Both the position numbers and the translations under genes were made by a program. 64,000 bases of DNA from Alcaligenaceae bacterium (GTDB lineage: Bacteria > Pseudomonadota > Gammaproteobacteria > Burkholderiales > Burkholderiaceae_B), in the NCBI GenBank assembly GCA_013416395.1, contig JACCEP010000003.1:124001-188000 (forward strand), written 5' to 3'. Position 1 is the first letter of the stretch; each line of letters opens with the position of its first letter. This document shows positions 44,838-54,180 of this stretch, piece by piece. The notes beneath the pieces were generated by a model that saw only the letters and a program-made list of their open reading frames with translations, was not told where the DNA came from and made no database searches.

Positions 44838-46118
44838 TTAGCCCAGTTTGATCGAGCCAGCACCTACCAGGCGGTCGTACACCCAGTACAGCGTTAGTAT
44901 CAATGCCAGCAATAGTGTGCCGAGCGCAGCGGCCAAGCCCCAATTACCCGAACTCTGCATGTGGAAAGCGATAATGTTGGATATCATTTGCCCGTCGGTG
45001 CCGCCGACCAGCGCAGGGGTAATGTAGTAACCCACAGAAATAATGAATACCAGCAGCGCCCCGGCGCTCAGGCCCGGTAAGGTCAGGGGGAAAAACACCC
45101 GCACAAAGGCCGACCAGGGGCGGCTTCCCAGCGAAAGAGCAGCACGCACGTAGCTCTGGTCTATGCCTTTCATGACGCTGTACAGCGGCAGAATCATGAA
45201 AGGCAGCAAAATATGCGTCATGGCGATAATGGTCGCAAAGCGCGTATACAGCAGCTCGAGCGGCTGGCCGATAATGCCGGTTGCCATGAGCGTAGCGTTG
45301 ATGACGCCATTGGTTTGCAATAGCGCGATCCAGGCAGTGGTGCGCACCAGCAGTGAGGTCCAGAAGGGCAGCAGCACCAACACCATTAACAGGCCCGCAG
45401 TACGTCTCGGGGCATGGGCAAGATAATATGCCAGCGGATAGCCCAGTAGCAGGCACAACACGGTAATCGTCAGGGCAATACCCAGTGTCTTGCCGTATAG
45501 CTGCAGGTAGATACGCGCCGATTCACGCCAATGCACATCGCCCGCGCGGTTGCGTTCTAGATCTAGTGCGGTCAGGTAGTAGGCATCGGTATAAGGCCGA
45601 CCCACTGACTTGATGGATCGCCACAGCTCGGGTTGGCCCCAGCGTTTATCCGCTTCGCGCAGCTTGAGCGCGCCCGACCCTTCCATGTCCTCGTCTTTGA
45701 TGGCTCGCATTTTGCGCGCCGTCGCGTTGATCAGACTGGCCGAGCCCGGCTCTGCGCGATTGACGGCCGCAGCCAGCATGCCGGCCTTGCGTTCGGCGGC
45801 CAGGCTTTTCAGCTCATTAGCCATGGTGGTCAGTGTTGCGTCGTCAGGCATACCTTCACCCGACCACGTGGACAGCTTGGCCACCGTCTTGGGAATGAGC
45901 TCGACGACGTCAGGGTTGTAAGCACTGCGAAACAGCATGGTGGCGATAGGTGCCACAAAGGCAAAGAAAATAAAGGCCAATAGCGGTGCCACGAGCAAAA
46001 CGGCAATACGCCGACGCCGACGCATCTCGTGTTTTTCTGCCCGAACCTCATCCGCTGACAGGGCGGTGAGCGGCGCATCATAGTGTGATGCGCCGGTATG
46101 GCTGGCTGTGGCCTTCAT
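44838..46118 (-). CDS. ABC transporter permease (PotB-like) with large periplasmic insertion
   Basis: A 426-residue permease, longer than the usual 280-320. An N-terminal polar tail with 'MRRRRR' precedes the first helix (about 38-62). About 150 soluble residues (about 65-210, E/K/R/A-rich) follow before the standard block of five helices. The coupling segment 'AALSLGSRPWSAFVRVFFPLTLPG' is near residue 325. The insertion lies between the first and second helix, so it is probably periplasmic and could contact the binding protein. Confidence 0.9.
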   Translation of the reverse strand: MKATASHTGASHYDAPLTALSADEVRAEKHEMRRRRRIAVLLVAPLLAFIFFAFVAPIATMLFRSAYNPDVVELIPKTVAKLSTWSGEGMPDDATLTTMANELKSLAAERKAGMLAAAVNRAEPGSASLINATARKMRAIKDEDMEGSGALKLREADKRWGQPELWRSIKSVGRPYTDAYYLTALDLERNRAGDVHWRESARIYLQLYGKTLGIALTITVLCLLLGYPLAYYLAHAPRRTAGLLMVLVLLPFWTSLLVRTTAWIALLQTNGVINATLMATGIIGQPLELLYTRFATIIAMTHILLPFMILPLYSVMKGIDQSYVRAALSLGSRPWSAFVRVFFPLTLPGLSAGALLVFIISVGYYITPALVGGTDGQMISNIIAFHMQSSGNWGLAAALGTLLLALILTLYWVYDRLVGAGSIKLG

Positions 46119-46157
46119 GTGTTTATGCCTGACTACTTGGTTGCATGACTCTGCCGT

Positions 46158-47225
46158 TTATTTCAGAAGCCACTCGTTGAACTTTTCACCCAACGACTCA
46201 CCGTAATCAGCCCAGAAAATGCCGTCGGCCTTGATGCCTTCGTCTACGTGCGAGCTGGGAAGGTGGTCGATCACGTCTTTGGCAACCAATGCCATGGAGG
46301 ACTTGCGTGGGGGGCCATAAGCAACGTCCTGGAAGCCAGCCAGTGCCTTGGTGCTCGTGGTAAAGGCAACAAATTTAAGCGCTTCGTCAAGATTGGGCGT
46401 GCCTTTGAGTATGCCCCATGCGTCCAGGTCGTACAGGTTGCCATCCCATACCAGGGTAAAAGGCTTGCCTTCTTTTTTGATGGCGTCAAAGAAGCGGCCG
46501 TTGGCTGATTGCACCATGATGGCGCCACCGTCATTAAGCAGCTGAGGTGCCTGTGACCAGCTGTCAAACCAGACAATATCGTTTTTTATGGTGTCGAGCT
46601 TGGCAAACGCGCGATCCTGCCCTTCGGATGTGGCAAGTTCTTCGTACACTTTTTCGGGGGCTACGCCGTCAGCCAGCAATGCCCATTCGAGATTGACCTG
46701 GGCACGTTTGCGCAGCGCGCGCTTGCCGGGAAACCCTTTAAGGTCAAATAAATCGTTAATGGTCGACGGCTTTTTATCGCCTATGGTCTTGTCGTTGTAG
46801 GCATATACGGTTGCCCACACAATTTCGCCCACACCACATTCGTTCTCGAGCGCTTCGGGGATAAAGTCTTTTTCAGCCGGTGTGCCGTCAGCGCCTTTTA
46901 GCAGAATATTGCGCGGAATAACTTCTAGCAGACCCTCGGCGCAGGCGCGTTCAAGGTCAATGGTTTCGATATCGACGACATCCCACTGGATTTTCCCTGA
47001 TTCAACCTGGGCTTTCATTTCGGCAACGCCGCCCGTGTAGTTTTCAAACAGCACCTTGTTGCCGGTTTCTTTCATGTAAGGGTCTATCTGGTGTTTTTGC
47101 TGGGCTGCGCCATAGGCACCACCAAAGGAAACCACGGTCAGGGTTTTATCCTGGGCCTGTGCGTTAACACTCAGGGCAAGGCCCAGCAGTATTGCGGGGC
47201 CCAGCGTCAGTGCGAATTTTTTCAT
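46158..47225 (-). CDS. ABC transporter substrate-binding protein (PotD-like)
   Basis: A 355-residue periplasmic protein with a signal peptide ('ALTLGPAILLGLALSVNAQAQ') and a PotD-like core: 'LTVVSFGGAYGAAQQKHQIDPYMKETG', 'WDVVDIETIDLERACAEGLLEVI', and late 'NLDEALKFVAF'. It would bind polyamines, opines or similar compounds. It lies 2 bp after the ATPase stop. Confidence 0.93.
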   Translation of the reverse strand: MKKFALTLGPAILLGLALSVNAQAQDKTLTVVSFGGAYGAAQQKHQIDPYMKETGNKVLFENYTGGVAEMKAQVESGKIQWDVVDIETIDLERACAEGLLEVIPRNILLKGADGTPAEKDFIPEALENECGVGEIVWATVYAYNDKTIGDKKPSTINDLFDLKGFPGKRALRKRAQVNLEWALLADGVAPEKVYEELATSEGQDRAFAKLDTIKNDIVWFDSWSQAPQLLNDGGAIMVQSANGRFFDAIKKEGKPFTLVWDGNLYDLDAWGILKGTPNLDEALKFVAFTTSTKALAGFQDVAYGPPRKSSMALVAKDVIDHLPSSHVDEGIKADGIFWADYGESLGEKFNEWLLK

Positions 47226-47227
47226 TG

Positions 47228-48349
47228 TTAATCTCCTCGAGCTAAGGTGGTGTCATATTTGCATGCAAAGCAATCGCTTGCGTTCCAGCCCAGTATGGCG
47301 GGCTGTCCTTCGGTGAACTCGGGTGCGCGGGTGTCGTTAAGCGTTTTTACCGTTACATTGTTCGCGCCGGGCAGGGCGAAGTAATACCGAATGAAATCGC
47401 CCACATAATGGCGTGCGATAAAGCGCGCTTCAACCTGGTTGTCAAAGTGTTGGCCATGCGTCGTAATAACGAGTTTTTCAGGCCGCACCGAAACGATGCA
47501 GCGCGCGTCATCCGCACTGCAGTCGCTGTTCTGGGCCGTGACGGCTGCGCCACAGTCAAGCGTACTTTGCACATTGCCGTCATCTTGAAATACAGGAGCC
47601 TGGGCTGGCATGAGGTTGTTCTCGCCGATAAAGCTGGCGACAAAGGCGTTGGCCGGGCGTTCGTATAGCTGTTCGGGGGAGGCGTATTGCTGCACCACAC
47701 CTTGGTTGAACACGGCAATGCGGCTGGACATCGTTAGCGCCTCAACCTGATCGTGGGTGACATAAATAACCGTAAAGCCCAGTTGCTTGTGCAAGCGTGT
47801 AATTTCGAACTGCATTTGTTCGCGCAGTTTTTTATCAAGTGCCCCCAAGGGTTCGTCCATGAGCACCAGTGTGGGTTCGAAGATTAGTGCGCGGGCCAGC
47901 GCTACACGTTGGCGCTGGCCGCCTGAGAGCTGGCCCGGGTGCCGGTTGCCAAACTGGTCCAGCTCAATAAGTTTGAGATATTCGCCGACACGCTGCTGTA
48001 CCTGCTCTTTAGCCATGCCCCGCACTTTCAGCGGGTAGGCCAGGTTTTCGGCCACGGTCATGTGCGGAAACAGGGCATAGTTCTGAAAGACCATACCTAT
48101 GTTGCGTTTGTACGGGGCGGTTTTGGTAATTGAGCGGCCATCAATGGTAATACTGCCGCTGGTTACGTTTTCGAAACCGGCCAGCATCATGAGCACCGTG
48201 GTTTTGCCTGAGCCGGAGGGGCCGAGCAGGGTGACGAACTCACCTCGTTTTACGTCGAGGTTAAAGCTTTTAACGACCAGTGTTTTTTGATCGTAGGTTT
48301 TCTTTACGTTGGTAAATTGAAGAAATCCAGCCTCGCCCGTTTGTTCCAT
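47228..48349 (-). CDS. ABC transporter ATP-binding protein (PotA-like)
   Basis: A 373-residue ATPase with Walker A 'GPSGSGKTT', signature '[15 protein letters not shown]', Walker B 'LVLMDEPLGALD' and 'VTHDQVEALTM'. Its C-terminal 110 residues form the TOBE/OB domain of the CUT1/MOI group. It is the first gene of the Pot-like operon and its start has no strong ribosome site. Confidence 0.95.
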   Translation of the reverse strand: MEQTGEAGFLQFTNVKKTYDQKTLVVKSFNLDVKRGEFVTLLGPSGSGKTTVLMMLAGFENVTSGSITIDGRSITKTAPYKRNIGMVFQNYALFPHMTVAENLAYPLKVRGMAKEQVQQRVGEYLKLIELDQFGNRHPGQLSGGQRQRVALARALIFEPTLVLMDEPLGALDKKLREQMQFEITRLHKQLGFTVIYVTHDQVEALTMSSRIAVFNQGVVQQYASPEQLYERPANAFVASFIGENNLMPAQAPVFQDDGNVQSTLDCGAAVTAQNSDCSADDARCIVSVRPEKLVITTHGQHFDNQVEARFIARHYVGDFIRYYFALPGANNVTVKTLNDTRAPEFTEGQPAILGWNASDCFACKYDTTLARGD

Positions 48350-48529
48350 GCAGTGTCCCGTCTGTGCTTCCTGGTTGCGCGGGACCGGCCCGGCACGATC
48401 ATTTTCTCTGCGAAACGAAATACGCTTCGCGGCGTGGAAATTAGAATAGCATCCGGATGTTACCGTGAGTACAGGGGTTTCCCCCCGCTGGGATGAGCGT
48501 CAGCGGATAGCAGTGGCGACAGGACGCCT

Positions 48530-48547
48530 TTAGCCGGGCACGGCTAA
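48530..48547. terminator. Small hairpin after the hemerythrin gene
   Basis: Stem TTAGCCG / CGGCTAA with loop GGCA, about 20 bp beyond the hemerythrin-like stop on its coding strand. Only a weak candidate terminator because no T-tract follows. Confidence 0.4.
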
Positions 48548-48566
48548 TACGATTCAGCTTTGGCGC

Positions 48567-49118
48567 TCATGCATTGTCAGGAATGCCGCGGCGCAGGCGC
48601 ATGGCGCGGCCGATGCGCTCGATGTCGTGCTGGCTTAGCAGCCTGTCTGCCATGGGCAGCACCTCGTCTTCTTCGATCTGCATGTGTCGAGCGTAGGCGC
48701 CTGTAAAGGCTTCGACTGTATGGGCGGCAAGCGCTATGCTGCCACCTTCTGAAATTTCTAGCAAAATCTTGCGTAGAGCCCACCAGGCGGCTTCAAGGTG
48801 GCGGTGTTCGGCGGCCAGTGCGCTGGTCATTTCACGTATACACACCGCGTCAGACCCAGCCATGGATTCGAGCATGGCCGGAAACAGGTCTTCTTCTTCG
48901 TCTGCGTGGTGATGTACCGCAGCCGTATCAAAGTAACGAATGACACTGGCCGCAGCGCTGCGTGCGTCGGCATCGCATCCATGCTGATTCAAGTGGACAA
49001 CCAGACGCTGCAGGGTGTCGCACTGCCGACGTATGCGTATGTGGCAGGCTGCCAACATTTCAAGTGGCGCTTCGGTACTTGCCTGAGGGCCGGAATACCC
49101 TGGAAACTCGGTTGTCAT
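48567..49118 (-). CDS. Hemerythrin HHE domain protein
   Basis: A 183-residue four-helix protein with the diiron His/Glu set spread as 'ACHIRIRRQC', 'VHHHADEEEDLFP', 'AAEHRHLEAAW' and 'YARHMQIEEDEVLP'. HHE proteins sense or store O2 or NO or repair iron centres. I used the ATG at 49118, which fits the family; the frame continues to an ATG at 49163. It is divergent from the AhpD-like gene, and no partner is evident. Confidence 0.9.
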   Translation of the reverse strand: MTTEFPGYSGPQASTEAPLEMLAACHIRIRRQCDTLQRLVVHLNQHGCDADARSAAASVIRYFDTAAVHHHADEEEDLFPAMLESMAGSDAVCIREMTSALAAEHRHLEAAWWALRKILLEISEGGSIALAAHTVEAFTGAYARHMQIEEDEVLPMADRLLSQHDIERIGRAMRLRRGIPDNA

Positions 49119-49499
49119 GTGTTGATTTCTTTTGGAGTAATGATAGGTGCCAGGCTGTTGCACGGCTACCTTCTATTATTGTCCTGCGGGGTGAAGGCTG
49201 CAAGTCTGCGCGCAGAGGCAAACAGACAACGTTGGGAGGGCGATTGAACGTGTGAGTGAAGCAATGAGCATGTTCTACGGCTAACTTGTCTGAAGCCGCT
49301 GACGCCGCGACGTGAGGTGGCGTCACGTGAAATCCGCGTTGCACGGGTGGGCTAAATGTTTGCCATCACAAGCCGTTGCGGGTATGTAGACCAGCCTGAT
49401 GCTGGCACTAATGGTATTACCGGCGTATTGCTTTGAAAATGATACAGTGAGACAAAGATTAATAACCAACGACAAACTGCAGCAAGGAGGTAGACACAT
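49119..49499. other. Divergent intergenic region between hemerythrin and AhpD-like genes
   Basis: About 380 bp with no supported gene. It must hold two promoters. Apart from the AAGGAGG ribosome site at 49484-49490 I see no clear regulatory palindrome. Confidence 0.5.
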
Positions 49500-50105
49500 A
49501 TGCCACAGCCCGATTACGTATCCGCACTGGGCGCACCCGATCCCACAAGCCTTGATGACGATCTCCAAGAGGTGTTTCAAAAGTGTGTCGACAAGCTGGG
49601 GTTGGTCCCCAACGTGCTACAGGCTTACAGCGCGCGCCCAAACAAACTGCGCAACTTCATGGCCATGTACAACGAATTAATGCTGGCACCTTCGGGGTTA
49701 AGCAAGCTCGACCGTGAAATGGTGGCAGTGGTGGTTTCCAGCGCTAACCATTGTTATTACTGCCTGGTTGCGCATGGTGCCGCAGTAAGGGTGTTATCGG
49801 GTGACCCTCAACTGGGTGAAATGATGGTCATGAATTACCGTGTGGCACCACTGGACGCACGGCAGCGGGCCATGCTGGATTTCGCCTGGAAGCTGACCAA
49901 AACGCCTGAAATCGTGGTCAAGGCAGATCGCGACGCCTTGCGGGCTGTCGGGCTCACCACCGATGACATTTTTGACCTTGCAGATACTGTGGGCTTTTTC
50001 AATATGTCTAATCGCATGAGTATTGGCATCGACATGATTCCCAACCCTGAATACCACGGCATGGCGCGACCTGAGCCGTTTAACCCGCCTGCAAAAAAAG
50101 CCTGA
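49500..50105 (+). CDS. AhpD-like peroxidase-related protein
   Basis: A 201-residue alkylhydroperoxidase-like protein. The redox site 'SANHCYYCLVAHGAAV' (C-x2-C-x2-H) is near residue 82, and the 'VDKLGLVPNVLQAYSARP' opening is typical of the peroxidase-related subfamily. It likely reduces peroxides with small thiol partners. A strong AAGGAGG lies 9 nt before the ATG. Confidence 0.9.
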   Translation: MPQPDYVSALGAPDPTSLDDDLQEVFQKCVDKLGLVPNVLQAYSARPNKLRNFMAMYNELMLAPSGLSKLDREMVAVVVSSANHCYYCLVAHGAAVRVLSGDPQLGEMMVMNYRVAPLDARQRAMLDFAWKLTKTPEIVVKADRDALRAVGLTTDDIFDLADTVGFFNMSNRMSIGIDMIPNPEYHGMARPEPFNPPAKKA

Positions 50106-50368
50106 CAGGTGGGCGCTAAGGATAGGGCTCGTCTGCCAGAGGCTTTTGAGCCAATTCCTTCAGGCTGAGGGTACTATCCAATAAGCGCTTTAATGAGTTA
50201 CTGCTGCTCTCCCCATGATGGCATCTGTCAGGTCACAGACTGACTGTTTGTGATGGGTTGCGCGCCAAATATATACCCAGAGCTTATAAGCATAGTGCAG
50301 AAAAATTCTTGTTAAGCAAGATAGCGACCAGTACAGTTCGATATAACAAATAAGTTAATCGAGCCCAT

Positions 50369-51205
50369 ATGAAACTAAGTTTCAATAATATAGAAAAGCA
50401 GTTTTCTGGTCTTCCCGTCATCGAAAACTTCAACCGCAGCATTGACGACGGCGAATTGGTCGCGCTGGTAGGGCCGTCGGGTTGCGGCAAGTCAACATTG
50501 CTGCACATGGTGGCGGGGCTTGAACGCCCCAGTGCCGGCCAACTATTGGCTGACGGCGCTCCTATCAAAGGCCCACACCCTTCGCGCACGCTTATGTTTC
50601 AGGAAAATGCGCTCTATCCCTGGATGACGTTGGCGCAAAACGTAGCGCTGGCGCTTGAGTTTCAGGGCGAAAAAAAGAAAATGGCCCAAACTCAGGCTTA
50701 TGGCTGGCTCGAAAAAGTAAATCTTAAAGGTTTCGAAACCTATTACCCGCATCAGGTTTCAGGCGGCATGAGGCAACGGGCGGCGCTGGCGCGTGCGTTT
50801 ATTTCAAGCCCGCAAGCCTTGCTGCTCGATGAGCCTTTTGGTGCGCTTGACGCGCTCACGCGCCTGACGCTGCAAGATGTATTGCGCCAGCTACTTAATG
50901 AAGCGGCCCCCACCGTGCTTCTGGTCACGCATGATGTCGATGAAGCCTTGTTTCTGGCTGATCGCATCCTGGTCTTTAGCAAGCGGCCGGCCACTGTGCT
51001 TAAAGAGTTCAGGCTGCAACAACACACCAAAACCCATGACCTGTCTCAGTTTGCCGCCTTGCGCAGCGAAATTCTCGTCTTGCTGGGCATCGAGGCCCAT
51101 GCCGCCAGCACATCAGAAGCAGCAGCTTCTGATGTCGCAGCCCGTGCCATCGCCAAAGCCAATAACCCTGTATCTGTCAACGTTCCCGAGGAAGTACAAG
51201 CATGA
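50369..51205 (+). CDS. ABC transporter ATP-binding protein (SsuB/TauB type)
   Basis: A 278-residue ATPase with Walker A 'GPSGCGKST', Q-loop 'MFQENALYPWMTL', signature 'VSGGMRQRAALARAF' and Walker B 'ALLLDEPFGALD'. The C-terminal 35 residues are Ala/Ser-rich and variable. Its stop overlaps the start of the binding-protein gene (ATGA), so these are coupled. It is the first gene of a four-gene NMT1-type importer. Confidence 0.95.
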   Translation: MKLSFNNIEKQFSGLPVIENFNRSIDDGELVALVGPSGCGKSTLLHMVAGLERPSAGQLLADGAPIKGPHPSRTLMFQENALYPWMTLAQNVALALEFQGEKKKMAQTQAYGWLEKVNLKGFETYYPHQVSGGMRQRAALARAFISSPQALLLDEPFGALDALTRLTLQDVLRQLLNEAAPTVLLVTHDVDEALFLADRILVFSKRPATVLKEFRLQQHTKTHDLSQFAALRSEILVLLGIEAHAASTSEAAASDVAARAIAKANNPVSVNVPEEVQA

Positions 51206-52197
51206 AGCTATCACGACTATTGCTGCCCGCGCTGGCCGCATTCGCGCTTACCACCCAGGCAGTCGCCGCCGACAAATTTAAAGTTGGCTATCTGCGCGTC
51301 ATGGATGACGCCCAGGCGATTGCTGCCTACGAGGGTGGGCTTTATGCAAAGCACGGGCTTGATGTCGAACTGGTTGAGTTTAAGTCTGGCACTGACCTCA
51401 TCAAGGCCATTGTTGGCGGCCAGCTTGATACCGGCGTGCTGGGCTTTACGAACGCGGCTTCCTGGTCTTCGCGTGGCGCTGACCTGAAGGTGGTTGGCGG
51501 CGCGCAACATGGCTACCACGCCATTGTTGTGCGCGATGATGCTGGCATTAAAGACGTCAAAGACCTTAAGGGCAAGACGCTGGCTTCGCAGAAAGAGGGC
51601 AGTACGGCGGATACCGTTTTGAAAGGGGTAGTGCTTAAAAATGCAGGGCTGGAGCGCGGCGACGTCACGGTCATGGGCGTTAGCCCGCAGGTTGCGGTGC
51701 AGTCACTGGTTGGCAAGCGTGTCGATGCAGCGTTTTTGTTCGAACCACAGGCCAGTATCGCCAAGCTGATCGCACCCGTTACACAAATCTATGAAATTGG
51801 CGAGGTATGGCCGTTTCCATGCATGGTTGTTATTACTGCAGGCGATACGCTCAAAAAGCGCAAAGACGATGTCTGGAAATCACTGGATGCGCAGCGTGAA
51901 GCCATTGATTTACTGCAAAACAAGCCAGCCGAAGCCGCCAAGCTGATCGCCAGCTACTTTGTTGCCGAGCCTACGATCAAGACGCTGAAAAATGGCGACG
52001 TAGCGCGTGAAGACGTTATCCAGAAAGCCATTGAAAGCCAAACGTTTAGCCCTGTACTTACAACGCAAGAACTCGCCCGCATGCAGGAGATCGCTGACAT
52101 CATGCAAAAGCAGGGTGCACTGAAAACGCGTGACGGTAGCTCGTTCGATGTAAGCAAAATCGTTGATCTCGAGTGGCAGCAGGCGCGCAAGCTATAA
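51202..52197 (+). CDS. ABC transporter substrate-binding protein (NMT1/TauA type)
   Basis: A 331-residue periplasmic protein with a signal peptide (about 1-22, ending 'AVAA'). Core features are 'FKVGYLRVMDDAQAIAAYEGGLYAKHGLDVELVEFKSG', 'GGQLDTGVLGFTNAASW' and 'AFLFEPQASIAKLIA'. The ligand class (sulfonate, nitrate-like or aromatic) cannot be told. It overlaps the ATPase by 4 bp and is followed by an intrinsic terminator before the permease gene. Confidence 0.93.
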   Translation: MKLSRLLLPALAAFALTTQAVAADKFKVGYLRVMDDAQAIAAYEGGLYAKHGLDVELVEFKSGTDLIKAIVGGQLDTGVLGFTNAASWSSRGADLKVVGGAQHGYHAIVVRDDAGIKDVKDLKGKTLASQKEGSTADTVLKGVVLKNAGLERGDVTVMGVSPQVAVQSLVGKRVDAAFLFEPQASIAKLIAPVTQIYEIGEVWPFPCMVVITAGDTLKKRKDDVWKSLDAQREAIDLLQNKPAEAAKLIASYFVAEPTIKTLKNGDVAREDVIQKAIESQTFSPVLTTQELARMQEIADIMQKQGALKTRDGSSFDVSKIVDLEWQQARKL

Positions 52198-52268
52198 AGC
52201 GGCCGGTACAGTACCAAGTCGTCACGCCTGGCTGGGTTAAGTATCCCTTGGCGTGACATCGCAGCACC

Positions 52269-52302
52269 AAGGCGGTCGGTTGTGCCGATCGCCTTTTTTA
52301 TT
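52269..52302 (+). terminator. Intrinsic terminator inside the ABC operon
   Basis: An 11-bp stem AAGGCGGTCGG / CCGATCGCCTT with one internal G-T wobble, a 5-nt loop and a run of T. It lies between the binding-protein stop (52197) and the permease start (52310), so part of the transcripts should end here, giving more binding protein than permease. Confidence 0.85.
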
Positions 52303-52309
52303 AGCAATC

Positions 52310-53083
52310 ATGAGCACTCAGAAAAGACTTTCTCCTTCTAACAAACGATTGGCCATGGCAGTCGCCGTTATCGTTATTTTGCTGTTCTGGCAGACGGCGG
52401 CCTGGATTTTGCCCGACTTTCTCATGCCTGGCGTGCCGTCTGTGTTTGTCCGACTAGGGCTTGAAACACAGTCTGCCGAGTTTCGCGCGGCGCTTTCGGG
52501 TAGTCTGGGTCGCCTTGGCGTAGGCTACGGGCTGGCCTTGCTGTTTGGCATAGGCTTTGGCCTGGCGGGGGGCGTGCTGTTCTTTTTCCGCGAAGTGCTC
52601 AAGTCAGCCATTATTATTTTGCAGTCAATTCCGTCCATTGCTTGGGTGCCGCTGTTTCTGATCATGATGGGTTTTGGCAACACGCCCATTATTGTAGTGG
52701 TGGCACTGGCGGCGTTTTTTCCTGCTGCGCTGTCAGTCATGAACGCAACAGAAAGTGTGCTTAGCGTTCATGTTTCTGCCGCGCGGGTTATGGGGGCCAG
52801 CCGCTGGGGCATGATTAAGCGCGTGTATTTGCCAGCGGTCACGCCCGAGCTTATAACAGGTGCCCAGCTTGCTTTCGGCAATGCGTGGCGTGCGCTGATC
52901 TCTGCCGAAATGCTTATTGGTTTTGGGCAGGGGCTGGGTCGGTCGCTGGCATACTCGGGCGAAACGGCCGACATGATAGGCGTAATGGCCAATATTTTGA
53001 CCATTGCCATACTGGCGACCCTGATCGATCAGGTTTTTCTTGAGAAACTCAAGCGCCGCCTTTTGCGTTATCAATACGTATGA
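52310..53083 (+). CDS. ABC transporter permease (SsuC/TauC type)
   Basis: A 257-residue permease with about six helices and the coupling segment 'SAARVMGASRWGMIKRVYLPAVTPELITG'. The ATG at 52310 follows the internal terminator at once; a frame from 52253 would cross that hairpin. The stop overlaps the next gene (ATGA). No obvious ribosome site precedes the ATG, so its translation may depend on structure in the leader. Confidence 0.92.
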   Translation: MSTQKRLSPSNKRLAMAVAVIVILLFWQTAAWILPDFLMPGVPSVFVRLGLETQSAEFRAALSGSLGRLGVGYGLALLFGIGFGLAGGVLFFFREVLKSAIIILQSIPSIAWVPLFLIMMGFGNTPIIVVVALAAFFPAALSVMNATESVLSVHVSAARVMGASRWGMIKRVYLPAVTPELITGAQLAFGNAWRALISAEMLIGFGQGLGRSLAYSGETADMIGVMANILTIAILATLIDQVFLEKLKRRLLRYQYV

Positions 53084-53913
53084 TCAAGCCAGCCATTCTT
53101 CGTCGACAGGCCCGTGGCGCACTTTTCGCTGCGCTTTTAGTGGCTGCACTTATGGCACGTGTTCAGCCCGCGTTTGCAGCATCTTCTGAGGTGGCCGACA
53201 ACAAACCAGTGGTGGTCGCCATGCATTATGTCATCCCAGAGTTTATAGGCGGTCAGAAAGTGCGTACGCCTGAGGCACCGGATGCAACCATGGCACAAGC
53301 CCTGGCGGCCATGCTGGGGGCTTCTGACGAAATGCCGTTGCGCGCTGATGCGCACGTGGCCGAGCGCCTGCAAAAGGGCGAGGCTGATGTGGCGTTGCTG
53401 TCAGTGCCTGACGGTGCTGCTCAGCTTCCCGAAGAAATAATTGCGCTACCCACGGGCTATCGTTCACGGCCCATGGCGATTATGCGCACCGACACTGACA
53501 TCAGGTCATGGGAACAACTGCAGGGGCGTACGGTATGTGTTGCCGAAGGTGGCCTCTATATAGGCAAGATGGCTGCACAGTATGGTGCCATCGAGCAGGT
53601 ATACCGGGCACCGGCCGATTCTCTGCTGGCGCTACGTACGGGTAAATGCGATGCGGCCGTGCACGATGAGGCGTTATTTCGTAGCCTGTTGAAGTTACCC
53701 GAATGGAAAAAATTTTCAGCCAGCCTGCCGCCGCGTGACAACATGGATCTGGTGTTTGCAGTACGCCGAGACAATACGGCGGTGCTTGAGGCAGCCCAGA
53801 AGCTTGTGCAAGGCTGGCGCTCTGAGGGGTACCTAAAAAAACTGCTGAAGCAGCGCGCCAACGATATTGCCTTCGAGGTTTATCTCGACCAGGCTGTGCC
53901 AGACTGCCATTAA
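53080..53913 (+). CDS. Second periplasmic binding protein (type 2 SBP, SBP_bac_3-like)
   Basis: A 277-residue secreted protein with a signal peptide (about 1-33, 'LFAALLVAALMARVQPAFAA'). The mature part has 'ADVALLSVP', 'RTVCVAEGGLYIGKMAAQYGA' and 'LLALRTGKCDAAVHDEALF', a short type 2 SBP of the MxaJ/amino-acid style. It is coupled to the permease by ATGA. Two different binding proteins in one importer operon is unusual; it may give a second substrate range or act in another pathway. Confidence 0.85.
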   Translation: MIKPAILRRQARGALFAALLVAALMARVQPAFAASSEVADNKPVVVAMHYVIPEFIGGQKVRTPEAPDATMAQALAAMLGASDEMPLRADAHVAERLQKGEADVALLSVPDGAAQLPEEIIALPTGYRSRPMAIMRTDTDIRSWEQLQGRTVCVAEGGLYIGKMAAQYGAIEQVYRAPADSLLALRTGKCDAAVHDEALFRSLLKLPEWKKFSASLPPRDNMDLVFAVRRDNTAVLEAAQKLVQGWRSEGYLKKLLKQRANDIAFEVYLDQAVPDCH

Positions 53914-53921
53914 ACCTATAC

Positions 53922-54011
53922 CTTTGATCACCTCCCTTATCCTTGATCACCTCCCGTATCCTTGATCACTTCCGGTACCCTTGATCACTTCCCGTAACGT
54001 TAATCGCTTGC
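53922..54011. repeat. Four 19-bp tandem units plus partial copy
   Basis: Units starting at 53922, 53941, 53960 and 53979 with consensus CCTTGATCACTTCCCGTAT; each differs by one to three bases. A diverged fifth copy follows from 53998. The block begins 9 bp after the last gene of the ABC operon. Confidence 0.9.
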
Positions 54012-54180
54012 AAAAACTACGCTGCTGTTGAGGCGTGGCCCATATCGCAGTAAGCTGTCGTCCCTCGGGCAGTTTTACCTGGCACACTGCAACCGACACA
54101 TATCACGGGATCTTATACCGATACTGCACAGCTATTCTGCGTGCAAACGGGTATGAGCCATCACACCAACGGGGAAACTA

